A stretch of 44,727 nt of DNA from an uncultured Acidobacteriia bacterium (GCA_903923395.1 CAIXXM010000019.1:1-44727), one strand, 5' to 3'. Shown: positions 1 through 7,919, counted from the first letter of the stretch. Numbers and translations are program-made. The notes: generated by a model from the sequence alone, not told the origin.

Positions 1-2
1 AC

Positions 3-380
3 GAAGCCTATGACCGCGCCTTCCAAACCGCTGGTGATTTGCAGAAGGCGGGCATCAAGTTCGCTTTTGCCACACTTAGCGGGGGAGCGAATCTGGCTTC
101 CCGCAACCTGCCTTTCCAGGCGGCACAAGCGGTGGCCTTCGGTCTTCCTCACGATGAAGCGATGATGGCAATCACCAAGAATGCCGCGGATATCTGGGGT
201 GTTGGTGACCAGCTCGGCACGATTGAAGAAGGTAAGTGGGCTGATCTCCTGATTACCGATGGAGATCCACTGGAAGCTAAGACGCAGATCAAGCAGCTCT
301 TCATCAAAGGCAAGCCGGTGGAGCTCGATAACAAGCAGAAGCGGCTTTACGACAAGTACCTCAACCGTCCGTCCAACTAA
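3..380 (+). CDS. Amidohydrolase family protein, C-terminal part (5' end outside window)
   Basis: The reading frame is open from the first bases of the window, so only about the last 125 residues are seen. They show the end of a metal-dependent amidohydrolase barrel and its return to the small beta domain: an SGGANLASRNLPFQA-type stretch, then ITKNAADIWGVGDQLGTIEEGKWADLLITDGDP. This 'N-A-A-x-x-W-G-x-x-x-x-x-G-x-I-E-x-G-K-x-A-D' pattern is typical of imidazolonepropionase/prolidase-like amidohydrolases, where the last segment closes the composite beta domain. The catalytic histidines lie upstream of the window, so the substrate cannot be judged. Exported relatives are common in acidobacteria, but no signal peptide can be checked here. 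A TTG at 39 is an internal codon and not the start. A strong hairpin terminator follows the stop codon. Confidence 0.85.
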   Translation, partial: EAYDRAFQTAGDLQKAGIKFAFATLSGGANLASRNLPFQAAQAVAFGLPHDEAMMAITKNAADIWGVGDQLGTIEEGKWADLLITDGDPLEAKTQIKQLFIKGKPVELDNKQKRLYDKYLNRPSN

Positions 381-390
381 GCACCACCCG

Positions 391-417
391 GGGCGGGGAA
401 CACTCCCCGCCCTTTTT
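391..417 (+). terminator. Rho-independent terminator after the amidohydrolase gene
   Basis: A perfect 9-bp GC-rich stem (GGGCGGGGA at 391-399 pairs with TCCCCGCCC at 404-412, 4-nt loop) is followed directly by TTTTT at 413-417. The T run is on the plus strand, so it ends the rightward amidohydrolase transcript. The T run touches the stop codon of the convergent dtd gene. Confidence 0.9.
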
Positions 418-853
418 ATTTCTCTAAGAGAAAAGTTACCGGGCCGTCGTTGACCAGTTCCACATCCATGTGAGCCTGAAAGACGCCCGTTCCCACCTGC
501 AGTCCACTCGCGCGAATCTTCTCCACCACATACCCGTACAAATCCTTTGCCAGTGCTGGAGCTGCGGCAAGGTCGAAGCTTGGCCGGCGGCCCTTTCTGA
601 TTTCTCCGTAAAGCGTGAACTGAGAGATGAGAAGCATTCCCGCAGCTTGGTCCAGGGCACTTCGATTCATCTTGCCTGCCTCATCTGCAAAGATGCGTAA
701 GTTCAATACTTTGTCGATTAAGTAATCGGCTTCAGCGGTTGTATCCGTGGCGGCGATGCCTATCAACACCACCAGGCCGGGACCAATCCGGCCGGTCACT
801 TCACCCCCGACAGTTACCTTGGCTCTTGTCACTCTCTGTATAAGAAATCGCAT
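416..853 (-). CDS. dtd: D-aminoacyl-tRNA deacylase
   Basis: Dtd hydrolyses D-aminoacyl-tRNAs (and Gly-tRNA(Ala)) in the cytoplasm and so keeps D-residues out of translation. The 145-residue product has the standard family length when started at the ATG at 853, giving MRFLIQRVTRAKV, the usual Dtd N-terminus. An upstream in-frame ATG at 898 would add 15 unconserved residues and was not used. Both signature motifs are present: SQFT at residues 77-80 and NDGPVT at 135-140. The latter carries the cross-subunit Gly-Pro pair that provides chiral selectivity. The gene runs convergently into the amidohydrolase terminator and divergently from the repeat-protein gene. It looks monocistronic. Assignment is firm. 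Confidence 0.97.
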   Translation of the reverse strand: MRFLIQRVTRAKVTVGGEVTGRIGPGLVVLIGIAATDTTAEADYLIDKVLNLRIFADEAGKMNRSALDQAAGMLLISQFTLYGEIRKGRRPSFDLAAAPALAKDLYGYVVEKIRASGLQVGTGVFQAHMDVELVNDGPVTFLLEK

Positions 854-925
854 GTTAATTAGAGATCTATAAGTATTTTGTTTATTAGTTGAAGTCAAGT
901 GATATCATGAGGTTCGGGAGAATCT

Positions 926-1294
926 ATGCCTACAGGCACATCAAAAGAAAGCAGTATTTTAGAGTACGCCCTCAAGGGTCTGGAGCAGGAACGCGATCAG
1001 ATCCAAGCCATGATCGATGACATCAAGGCTCAGCTTGCCGGTGCCCCCGCACCCGTTGCTGCGCCCGTTGTTGCTGCACCCGCGGCAGCTCCGGCTGCAG
1101 TTAAGGCGCCCAAAGCACCCAAGGCTCCGAAAGCACCGAAAGCACCCAAGGCCCCGAAAGCACCCAAGGCCCCGAAGGCTCCAAAGCCCGCCAAGACCGC
1201 TTCCGTGAAGCGCGTTCTGAGCCCGGAAGCCCGTGAACGCATCGCCGCCGCGCAGCGCAAGCGCTGGGCTGCAGCTGCCAAGGCTAAGAAGTAG
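926..1294 (+). CDS. Small basic Lys/Ala/Pro-repeat protein, possibly nucleic acid binding
   Basis: The 122-residue protein has three parts. Residues about 8-37 form a predicted coiled coil rich in E, Q, R and K (LEYALKGLEQERDQIQAMID). An Ala/Pro-rich linker leads to nine perfect Ala-Pro-Lys triplets at 61-87. The basic tail, LSPEARERIAAAQRKRWAA at 98-116, ends in an Ala/Lys run. The repeat resembles histone H1-like and HU-extension tails of bacteria, and the 'RIAAAQRKRWA' tail occurs in other short bacterial proteins. A nucleoid or nucleic acid role is inference. The ATG at 926 follows a clear ribosome site, GGGAG at 916-920. The last 11 bp overlap the 3' end of the convergent cbiO-type gene. 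No enzyme motif is visible. Confidence 0.75.
   Translation: MPTGTSKESSILEYALKGLEQERDQIQAMIDDIKAQLAGAPAPVAAPVVAAPAAAPAAVKAPKAPKAPKAPKAPKAPKAPKAPKAPKPAKTASVKRVLSPEARERIAAAQRKRWAAAAKAKK
1106..1186 (+). repeat. In-frame 9-bp tandem repeat encoding nine Ala-Pro-Lys units
   Basis: Nine consecutive 9-bp units vary only at wobble positions (GCA/GCT/GCC for Ala, CCC/CCG for Pro, AAA/AAG for Lys). Slippage in such a tract would change repeat number without breaking the frame, so length polymorphism between strains is plausible. Confidence 0.9.
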
Positions 1295-1979
1295 TCAGGG
1301 CCTGCCAGTCGAAACGTTCCACAATCTCTCGTAAGTTCCCTTTCGCGGCAATCCTGCCCTGATGAAAAAAAACAGCTTGATTGGTCAGGCTGGCCGCGAA
1401 GGGGATATCGTGAGTTATCAGTATTTTTGCTTGCGGCAAAGCCGAGAGCAGAGTCTGTAACGATCTTTGTCCCGGCGGGTCCAGGAAAGTAGTTGGTTCA
1501 TCCAGAATCAAGAGTTCCGGATCTCCCGCCAGAATCCCTGCAATCGCCACACGCTTCTTCTCACCGGCACTCAGATGATAGGGTGCCTTCCCCGATTTAT
1601 GTAGCATCCCCGTCCGTTCGAGCGCATCCTTCGCCCGCCGTTCCCCCTCTCTTACTTCCACGCCCGCAGCCAGTGGACCAAAGGCAACATCCTCCAGCAC
1701 GGTGGGCATGAACAGTTGATTATCAGAGTCCTGCAGTACTAATCCGACTTTTTGGCGGATCTTTTGTAAGTTGCCATCATTCACCGCCAAGCCCGCAACT
1801 TGAATTTTGCCTTCCCCCCGCAACAGTCCATTTAGATGCAGCGCAAAGGTTGTCTTCCCTGAACCATTGGCACCGAAGAAGGCGATGGTCTCGCCCCTGT
1901 CCATGGAAAAATCAATGCCACGCAGCGCCTCCGTGCCGTCATCGTACTTAAAGCGCAGATCCTTCACTTCCACGATCAT
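1284..1979 (-). CDS. cbiO: ECF transporter ATP-binding protein (CbiO/NikO type)
   Basis: This is the ATPase of an energy-coupling factor importer for Ni2+ or Co2+. The 231-residue protein carries Walker A GANGSGKTT (36-44), the Q-loop in VLQDSDNQLF (Q83), the signature LSAGE (136-140), Walker B LLILDEP (156-162) and the switch His190. The start is the ATG at 1979, whose ATGA overlaps the cbiQ stop codon and which gives the typical N-terminus MIVEVKDLRFKY. An upstream ATG at 2015 would add 12 unconserved residues lying inside cbiQ. It is the last gene of the cbiM-cbiQ-cbiO operon. Divergent nikR suggests nickel rather than cobalt, hence nikO is an alternative name. Confidence 0.95.
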   Translation of the reverse strand: MIVEVKDLRFKYDDGTEALRGIDFSMDRGETIAFFGANGSGKTTFALHLNGLLRGEGKIQVAGLAVNDGNLQKIRQKVGLVLQDSDNQLFMPTVLEDVAFGPLAAGVEVREGERRAKDALERTGMLHKSGKAPYHLSAGEKKRVAIAGILAGDPELLILDEPTTFLDPPGQRSLQTLLSALPQAKILITHDIPFAASLTNQAVFFHQGRIAAKGNLREIVERFDWQALTTS

Positions 1980-2686
1980 TGGAATGCCACCCGGAGTGCC
2001 ACGGACACTCCACAAAACAAGGTCATAAATAAGCCATCCTGCCAGCGGAACACCGGTGGTGACAAACTTCGTATGGTGCCTTCGAAGCCCCGGGCCACCA
2101 TGGCCTGGTGGATCGCATTGGCACGTTGATAAGCCCTGGCGAAGAGTACTCCCGCGGCAGCCCCGGCTTGTCGCAATTGCAGAGACCGCAGGCTGCCGCC
2201 GCGGCTTGCTCCTGCATCGCGGATGGCTCCGGCTTCCTCAAACAGAACCACTAAGTACCGGTAGAGAAACTGCATCACCAGCAACAGAAACTTCGGCGCA
2301 CGCAGCGTTTCCAGGCCGCCGATCAAGGCTGGCATCGGTGTTGTTCCCACCAGCAGCAATGCCGCCGCGGCGGAGACATAACTTCTTGTCACCAGCAGCA
2401 TGGCACGTTCCCCCTGTCCCGCAAACCAGGTAATCAGGGCAAAGCTAAACGCAAAGGGCAGGACAGTCGCGGCTGCTTTCAATAAACCGGCCAGTGGCAG
2501 GCCAGTTGCCGCCGCGAGCAAGAGAATCAGGGCCAGATAACTTCCGCACGCAGCTACCGCATGCTGCCGCAGACTGGATATGGCAATCAGCGTTACCAGC
2601 ACAAACACAATCTTGGCCGCCGGGTGCAGTCGATGGAGTCTGCCCGTCCCCCGCGCCCACCGTTCGATCCGGGCGTGTTGATGCAA
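1976..2686 (-). CDS. cbiQ: ECF transporter transmembrane T component (CbiQ/NikQ type)
   Basis: The T component couples ATP hydrolysis by CbiO to the substrate-binding CbiM unit. The 236-residue protein starts with a basic cytoplasmic stretch ending RLHRLHPAAK and then has about five to six hydrophobic helices. The coupling helix carries the family's Ala-Arg-Gly signature in MVARGFEG, near residue 205. The start is a TTG at 2686 that directly abuts the cbiM stop, and no better start lies nearby. The 3' end overlaps cbiO by 4 bp (ATGA), implying translational coupling. Confidence 0.93.
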   Translation of the reverse strand: MHQHARIERWARGTGRLHRLHPAAKIVFVLVTLIAISSLRQHAVAACGSYLALILLLAAATGLPLAGLLKAAATVLPFAFSFALITWFAGQGERAMLLVTRSYVSAAAALLLVGTTPMPALIGGLETLRAPKFLLLVMQFLYRYLVVLFEEAGAIRDAGASRGGSLRSLQLRQAGAAAGVLFARAYQRANAIHQAMVARGFEGTIRSLSPPVFRWQDGLFMTLFCGVSVALRVAFQ

Positions 2687-3604
2687 CTAAGCCTCGTCCT
2701 GTCCCAGGGCCGGCCGTGTCGCGGCGATGACCCGCGCGGCAATCACGCAGATCGCGAAGACAACCAGCAGACCCGCGAGTCCGGCAAGAGCATGGTTCAA
2801 CCAGCCTGAACCGGTAAGTGTCATGTTGTAATCCCGCAACGGCGAGTGCAATAACGTTTTCGCCTGTTTCTCAATGCCCAACTGTATGGTCAGCTTCTCC
2901 AGTCCGTCCGGGTGCGTGGAGGCCACTAAGATCCCCACGGCCGCCATTCCCACCGCGCTGGCCGCCAGCGCCACTGTTCCTTTGCTCATCAGCCCGCCAG
3001 GCTGCCGCAGGAAGCCCTTATGGATTCGTTCCAGCGATTGCACAACCACCAGTGTGATGGCGCCTTCAATCAAAGCGGAAACAATAAACAGCGCGACTGA
3101 GATCAGCAGGACACCCGGTGGCATCGCCACGCCAGACAACGTCAACTCCCCCAGCGCGAGCAGCGCACTCACCAGTACGGAACAAAAGCCGCCCAGAAAG
3201 ACGCCAGCCTTGCTGCCCCGGAATAAGAGATAAGGCAGATAGCCCGCCGCAACTCCAAGAATGGCCATGTTCAAAACGTTGGCACCCAGCGCCAGCAGGC
3301 CGCCATCCTGGAAGATGAGTGCCTGCGTCGCCAAAATCGCCGTCATCACAATCGCTGCCGCCGCAGGACCCAGCGTATACGAAAGCAACGCTCCACCCAC
3401 CATATGCCCGCTGGTGCCATTGCCCACAGGGAAGTTGATCATCTGCGCGGCGAAGATAAAGGCACCCATCACACCCATCAACGGAATCTTGTGGTGGTCG
3501 AATTCACGCTGTGCCCGGCGCGCCAGATACAACACCGCCGGTGCCGCAACCGCGTCCGCCGCAGCCCACACCGGGGGCTGCAAATAGCCATCTGGGATAT
3601 GCAT
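2687..3604 (-). CDS. cbiM: ECF nickel/cobalt transporter substrate-binding membrane protein (CbiM/NikM) with C-terminal PDGLE domain
   Basis: This is the S component that binds the metal in the membrane. The start is fixed by biology: in this family the N-terminal amine and His2 coordinate the metal, so the ATG at 3604 giving MHIPDGYL is used rather than an upstream ATG at 3631. The 305-residue protein has the CbiM core, with conserved NFPVGNGTSGH near residue 57. The C-terminal third contains a PDGLE element (STHPDGLEKL) and a final membrane helix, which corresponds to the CbiN/NikN small subunit as a fusion. It is the first gene of the minus-strand cbiMQO operon and is divergent from nikR across 85 bp. 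Confidence 0.95.
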   Translation of the reverse strand: MHIPDGYLQPPVWAAADAVAAPAVLYLARRAQREFDHHKIPLMGVMGAFIFAAQMINFPVGNGTSGHMVGGALLSYTLGPAAAAIVMTAILATQALIFQDGGLLALGANVLNMAILGVAAGYLPYLLFRGSKAGVFLGGFCSVLVSALLALGELTLSGVAMPPGVLLISVALFIVSALIEGAITLVVVQSLERIHKGFLRQPGGLMSKGTVALAASAVGMAAVGILVASTHPDGLEKLTIQLGIEKQAKTLLHSPLRDYNMTLTGSGWLNHALAGLAGLLVVFAICVIAARVIAATRPALGQDEA

Positions 3605-3689
3605 CTTTGCCCTTTGATCCGACGGTAACACGAACGCAGGATTCGTGCCACGATTTCAAGGAATCGTCACACTGCAATAACATATACGC
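3605..3689. promoter_or_regulatory. Divergent nikR/cbiM control region with candidate operator
   Basis: The 85-bp gap must hold both divergent promoters. A perfect 6-bp inverted repeat with 7-nt spacer, CACGAA (3629-3634) and TTCGTG (3642-3647), lies near its middle. A second inverted repeat, CGATT (3651-3655) and AATCG (3662-3666), follows. GTAACAC at 3625-3631 and GTCACAC at 3666-3672 form an imperfect direct repeat that resembles one half of the GTGTTAC-type NikR boxes known in other phyla. No palindromic full NikR box was found. NikR binding here is inferred from position only. Confidence 0.4.
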
Positions 3690-4106
3690 ATGAGTGAACT
3701 TGCCCGGATTGGCGTAGCCATCGATTCTGACCTCCTGGCCAAGTTCGACGACCTGATCGCGGAGCGCGGCTACACCAACCGCTCCGAGGCCTTCCGTGAC
3801 TTGATCCGCGAAGAGCTGATTGAACGCACCTGGGAGTCGCCGGAAAGCGATGTCGTGGGCACGGTGACGCTTGTCTATGATCACCACGTCCGCATGCTCT
3901 CTGAGAAGCTCACGGATATCCAGCACGATCACCACAAACACATCCTCTCGACCATGCACGTCCATCTGGATCACGACAACTGCCTGGAAGTCCTGGTGGT
4001 GCAGGGCAAGGCCAAAGCAGTGCAGAAGATTGCCGATGCGCTCATCAGCACCAAGGGCGTGAAGCATGGCCGCCTGACCCTGACGACTTCCGGCGCCGGA
4101 CTTTGA
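3690..4106 (+). CDS. nikR: Nickel-responsive transcriptional regulator
   Basis: NikR is a ribbon-helix-helix repressor that binds DNA when loaded with Ni2+ and shuts off nickel uptake. The 138-residue protein has the RHH domain at about 3-45 ([18 protein letters not shown], then [11 protein letters not shown]) and an ACT-like metal domain. The square-planar nickel ligands of the E. coli protein align at an offset of three as His79, His90, His92 and Cys98 ([14 protein letters not shown]). It is divergent from cbiMQO, which makes those genes its probable target. No clear Shine-Dalgarno sequence precedes the ATG. Confidence 0.95.
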   Translation: MSELARIGVAIDSDLLAKFDDLIAERGYTNRSEAFRDLIREELIERTWESPESDVVGTVTLVYDHHVRMLSEKLTDIQHDHHKHILSTMHVHLDHDNCLEVLVVQGKAKAVQKIADALISTKGVKHGRLTLTTSGAGL

Positions 4107-4122
4107 CATAGAATCTTGGCTG

Positions 4123-4983
4123 ATGACCCGCCGAACCTTTGCCGCGACACTCGCCGTTCCTTCTCTGCTGCCTGCCGCCCTGAAATCCAAATTGAAGTTT
4201 GGTCTCACTTCCTACCAATGGGGCGCGCAGTGGGACATCCCTGCATTCATTGCGAACTGCACCCAGGCCGGCGCATTCGGCGTGGAGTTGCGGACATCCG
4301 CGAAGTACAAGCACGGCGTAGAGTTGGATATCACTCCGGAACGCCGCCGCGAAGTGAAGAAGATGTTCGCGGACAGCCCCGTCAAACTGATCGGCGTCAA
4401 CAGCGCGGAGAAGTTTGACTCTCCTGATCCCGCTGTTCTGCGGCGGGCCATCGAAGCGGCCAAGGCACATGTGGTCCTGGCCCATGATGTGGGTGCTACT
4501 GGAATCCGGGTCTTCCCCAATGCGTTCCAAAAGGGTGTGCCGGAGGAAGTGACTCTCGCGCAGATCGCGAAATCCGTCCATGAAGTGGGTGTCTTTGCCA
4601 GGGAGCACGGCCAGCGTGTCCGGCTGGAGGCGCATGGTCCGGTGGGCACACTGCCGAATCTCAAGCGAATCATGGACCAGGTGGAATCTCGCAGTGTCGG
4701 CGTCAAGTTGAACGGCGATGTCCGCGACAACGAAGGCGGCAAGTTCGCGGAGAACTTTGCGCTGGTCAAGGACCGCCTGGGAGATACACTCCACTGGCGC
4801 GTCATGGATGGCAACGCGTTCCCTTACCCACTCCAATGGGAGTTGCTGATCCGTGCCGGCTGGGAAGGCTGGTGCATGGTCGAGGAATCCGTGAAGGTGC
4901 CGGACATTGTCAAAGCACTGACGGATCTGCACGCCTCCTGGGATCAAACTGTGGCGAAATCACTGGCCGCCGCCAGCGTGTGA
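4123..4983 (+). CDS. Sugar phosphate isomerase/epimerase-like TIM-barrel protein, probably exported
   Basis: The 286-residue protein is an AP-endonuclease-2/xylose-isomerase-like TIM barrel. The order seen is KFGLTSYQWG at the first strand, then GAFGVELRTS, LAHDVGATGIRVFP, VRLEAHGPVG, VGVKLNGD and WCMVEESVK. The last two carry acidic residues where this fold binds a divalent metal. The N-terminus MTRRTFAATLAVPSLLPAA looks like a short twin-arginine signal, as is common for this family in acidobacteria. The exact sugar is unknown. The stop codon overlaps the probable GTG start of the next gene (GTGA), so it is likely co-translated with the U32 gene. It follows nikR by 16 bp, but shared regulation is unproven. 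Confidence 0.8.
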   Translation: MTRRTFAATLAVPSLLPAALKSKLKFGLTSYQWGAQWDIPAFIANCTQAGAFGVELRTSAKYKHGVELDITPERRREVKKMFADSPVKLIGVNSAEKFDSPDPAVLRRAIEAAKAHVVLAHDVGATGIRVFPNAFQKGVPEEVTLAQIAKSVHEVGVFAREHGQRVRLEAHGPVGTLPNLKRIMDQVESRSVGVKLNGDVRDNEGGKFAENFALVKDRLGDTLHWRVMDGNAFPYPLQWELLIRAGWEGWCMVEESVKVPDIVKALTDLHASWDQTVAKSLAAASV

Positions 4984-7499
4984 CCATAAGAGTAGTGTCT
5001 CTGCCCAATCCGAGAAAGCCCGAAGTGATGAGCCCCGCAGGCTACTGGCCGCAATTGCGCGCGGCTGTGGAAGCCGGGGCGGATGCTGTCTATTTCGGCT
5101 TGAAGCACTTCACGGCCCGCGCCAAAGTGGGCTTCGGACTCGAAGAACTGCCGGAGGTGATGAAGACGCTGCACCAGCGCGGCGTGCGTGGGTACATTAC
5201 CTTCAACACTCTGGTCTTCGAACATGAACTCCGTGAAGCTGCCAAGACAATTGCGGCGCTTGCGGAAGCCAATGTGGATGCCTTGATCATTCAAGATGTC
5301 GGCATCCTGAAGCTGGCGCGCGAAATTGCACCTGACCTGGAACTCCACGCCAGCACGCAGATGAGCATCACCAATTCGCAGGGGGTTCGTCTCGCGCAGA
5401 GCATGGGCGTGCACAGAGTTACTCTGGCCCGTGAACTTTCCCTCGAAGAGATCGGCCGGATTTACCGTGAGACTGGCTGCGAGTTGGAGATCTTCGTCCA
5501 CGGCGCGCTGTGTGTTGCTTACTCCGGACAGTGCTTTTCCTCCGAGGCCTGGGGTGGACGCAGCGCGAACCGCGGGCAGTGCGCCCAAGCTTGCCGGCTC
5601 TCCTATGACCTGATGGTGGATGGCGTGCAGACTCCTTTGGGGGATGCCCGCTATCTGCTTTCCCCCGGTGACCTTTATGCCCTGGAGCAGGTGCCCGGCG
5701 TGATCCAGGCCGGTGTTGGCGCGTTGAAAATTGAGGGCCGTTACAAGGACGCTGATTATGTTGCTCTCACCACGCAGGCTTACCGGCATGCCGTCGATGC
5801 CGCCTGGGCGGGCAGGCAGCACAAGGTAACTGAAGAAGAGCGGTTGCGGCTGGAACAGGTCTATTCCCGGGGACTCGCTCCGCACTTCATCACGGGCACC
5901 AATCACCAGAAGGTGGTGACCGGACGTTCGCCCCGCCATCGCGGTGTTTTGATGGGAACCGTGGCCCGTGTGGATGGCGTGCGGATTTTCGTGGCTCCAT
6001 CGGAAGCGCAGGATATCGCCCCCTTGAAGCCCGGCGATGGCATTGTCTTCGATGCGGCGGCCTGGCGGAGTCCTAACGAAGCAGAAGAGGGCGGCCGCGT
6101 TTATGAGGCATCCCGCACGCTGGATGGCTTGGTCGAGCTGGCCTTCGGGAATTACGCGATTGATCCAGGCCGCATTCGCAAGGGTGATCTGGTTTGGCGT
6201 TCGGATGATCCGGAGTTGAATCGTGCCGTGAAACCGCTGCTGGAAGCAACTTCACCTGTCTCCAGGCAGGTGCTGGACTTACATGTCAAAGCGGAAGCGG
6301 GTAAGCCGCTTGTGACACGCTGGTCGGCCGGTGGTGTTCGTGTGACGGTGGAGTCTCCCGCGCCACTGGGCATGGCACAAAAGCGCGCTCTGGATTTGGA
6401 ATTGCTGCGCGATCAATGCAGCCGTTTGGGGAATACGCCTTATGAACTGGGTGAGATTCAACTGGAAGTCATTGGCAATCCCTTCGCGCCTGCTTCTCTG
6501 TTGAACGCCGTCCGGCGCGAGGCCGTGGAGAAACTACAGGAGTTACAAGCCGCGCCATTGCACCGGAAGCCGAACGATCCGGACGCTGTTCTGCAGGCCG
6601 CACTCGGGCACGCGCGCGCCGGGTATCATCCCGAGCCCACGCAACTCCACTTACTCGTCCGCAATCCAGAACAGTTAGGGGCGGCTCTGGAATTCCGTCC
6701 GGACAGCATCACCCTCGACTATCTGGATCTTTACGGGCTGCGTCCCTCCGTCGAGGAAGTTCGAACGGCGGGCATCACGGTTCGTGTGGCGAGTCCCCGT
6801 GTGCTGAAGCCCGGCGAGGCGCGGATTCAAAACTTCCTGCGCGATTTGAATTGCGAGATTCTGGTTCGGGCTGCGGGCATGCTGGACGAACTACAGGGTC
6901 ATCCCGCGCTGATTGGGGATTTCAGTCTGAATACGGCTAACTCCATCACCGCCGCGGAATTCCTGGCCCTGGGGTTGCAGCGAATTACTCCAACGCATGA
7001 TCTCAACGCTGCGCAGATCACGGAACTTGCCCGCCTGGCCGGCCCGCATTCGTTGGAAGTGGTGGCTTATCAGCACTTACCGGTGTTCCATACGGAGCAC
7101 TGCGTTTTCTGCCGCTTCCTTTCTACCGGCACCACTTATAAAGATTGTGGCCGGCCATGTGAGGAGCACCGCGTTGCGCTGCAAGATCAATCCGGCCGCA
7201 TGCATCCCGTTATTGCTGATGTCGGATGCAGGAATACGGTTTTCGGCGCGGAGGCGCAGCAGGCTTCGGCGCATTTGGCGCAATGGTTGAAGGCCGGGAT
7301 CCGCCATTTCCGTCTCGAGTTTGTGGAGGAATCCCCCGCGCAGATAATCCAGATCGCAGGGCTTTGGCGGGAGGCGCTCGAGGGGAAGATCAACGGCGCA
7401 CAACTCGACCGCGAACTCCGCGCCGCCGCGCCGGAAGGAATTACGGAGGGCAGTCTCTATGTGCCGTCCAACTACATGGTGTTCCCGATCCTGCAATGA
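4980..7499 (+). CDS. U32 family protein (peptidase U32 / RNA hydroxylase-like) with long C-terminal region
   Basis: The 839-residue product begins with RKPEVMSPAGYWPQLRAAV and GADAVYFGLKHF, the hallmark start of U32 proteins. The U32 signature is at about 170-185 (EIFVHGALCVAYSGQC), followed by GQCAQAC. The cysteines at about 178, 185, 201 and 205 resemble the cluster ligands of the U32 proteins UbiU/UbiV, and RlhA/TrhP-type members hydroxylate RNA bases. Peptidase activity is therefore doubtful, and an Fe-S dependent hydroxylase or RlhA-like role is at least as likely. The C-terminal half matches the extended U32 architecture (DUF3656-like) plus a second barrel-like part with CVFCRFLSTG and CGRPCE. 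The GTG at 4980 is chosen because it overlaps the upstream stop and keeps the conserved N-terminus; the open frame extends further upstream without similarity. Confidence 0.88.
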   Translation: MTIRVVSLPNPRKPEVMSPAGYWPQLRAAVEAGADAVYFGLKHFTARAKVGFGLEELPEVMKTLHQRGVRGYITFNTLVFEHELREAAKTIAALAEANVDALIIQDVGILKLAREIAPDLELHASTQMSITNSQGVRLAQSMGVHRVTLARELSLEEIGRIYRETGCELEIFVHGALCVAYSGQCFSSEAWGGRSANRGQCAQACRLSYDLMVDGVQTPLGDARYLLSPGDLYALEQVPGVIQAGVGALKIEGRYKDADYVALTTQAYRHAVDAAWAGRQHKVTEEERLRLEQVYSRGLAPHFITGTNHQKVVTGRSPRHRGVLMGTVARVDGVRIFVAPSEAQDIAPLKPGDGIVFDAAAWRSPNEAEEGGRVYEASRTLDGLVELAFGNYAIDPGRIRKGDLVWRSDDPELNRAVKPLLEATSPVSRQVLDLHVKAEAGKPLVTRWSAGGVRVTVESPAPLGMAQKRALDLELLRDQCSRLGNTPYELGEIQLEVIGNPFAPASLLNAVRREAVEKLQELQAAPLHRKPNDPDAVLQAALGHARAGYHPEPTQLHLLVRNPEQLGAALEFRPDSITLDYLDLYGLRPSVEEVRTAGITVRVASPRVLKPGEARIQNFLRDLNCEILVRAAGMLDELQGHPALIGDFSLNTANSITAAEFLALGLQRITPTHDLNAAQITELARLAGPHSLEVVAYQHLPVFHTEHCVFCRFLSTGTTYKDCGRPCEEHRVALQDQSGRMHPVIADVGCRNTVFGAEAQQASAHLAQWLKAGIRHFRLEFVEESPAQIIQIAGLWREALEGKINGAQLDRELRAAAPEGITEGSLYVPSNYMVFPILQ

Positions 7500-7906
7500 A
7501 ACTCATCCGCAAAGCTGGATTACTTTTGCTCCGTGACGGCAGGATACTACTCTGCCGCAAGAGCCGCGGGACACAACTGCTGATCCTGCCCGGCGGGAAA
7601 TATGAGGGTGCGGAAACCGCAGAGGAATGCATTCGCAGGGAAGTAAGAGAAGAACTCGGGGCCGGAGTGCTGTTACGCGGGTTTGTTGGTACTTACGCCG
7701 ATGCTGCCGCCGGAGAAGTAGATACGGTTGTTCAAAGTGATTGCTATCTGGGGGAACTGGACCGCGAGCCGCAAGCCTGCGCGGAAATCGCGGAGTTGGT
7801 GTGGTTCGGCGTGAATGATGATATGAGCCTGGTGAGTGCCAGTCTGCGCAATAAGATCCTGCCGGACCTTCTGGCGCGCGGGCTTTTCGGCGGACCCGGC
7901 CGGTAA
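7496..7906 (+). CDS. Nudix hydrolase
   Basis: Nudix enzymes hydrolyse nucleoside diphosphates linked to another moiety. The 136-residue protein is about one bare Nudix domain, with a complete box at residues 34-55: G-x5-E-x7-REVREELG (G34, E40, R48, E49, E52, E53). The start is the ATG at 7496, whose ATGA overlaps the stop of the U32 gene. The frame is open further upstream, but that part only shadows the U32 coding sequence. With the U32 and isomerase-like genes it forms a three-gene, translationally coupled unit. The substrate cannot be read from sequence; MutT-like 8-oxo-dGTP cleanup is one possibility. It is convergent with the kinase gene, 13 bp away. Confidence 0.92.
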   Translation: MKLIRKAGLLLLRDGRILLCRKSRGTQLLILPGGKYEGAETAEECIRREVREELGAGVLLRGFVGTYADAAAGEVDTVVQSDCYLGELDREPQACAEIAELVWFGVNDDMSLVSASLRNKILPDLLARGLFGGPGR

Positions 7907-7919
7907 TTTCCGAGTCACT

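Noticed and set aside
1106-1186. Tandem repeat considered as CRISPR
   Set aside because: The units are 9 bp, contiguous, without spacers and in frame with a protein.
3605-3689. Cobalamin riboswitch upstream of cbiM
   Set aside because: The gap is only 85 bp and has no B12-box-like sequence; nikR divergent control explains it better.
4836-4979. U32 protein starting at the upstream ATG
   Set aside because: The extra 48 residues overlap the isomerase gene out of frame and resemble no U32 N-terminus; the GTG at 4980 gives the family start.
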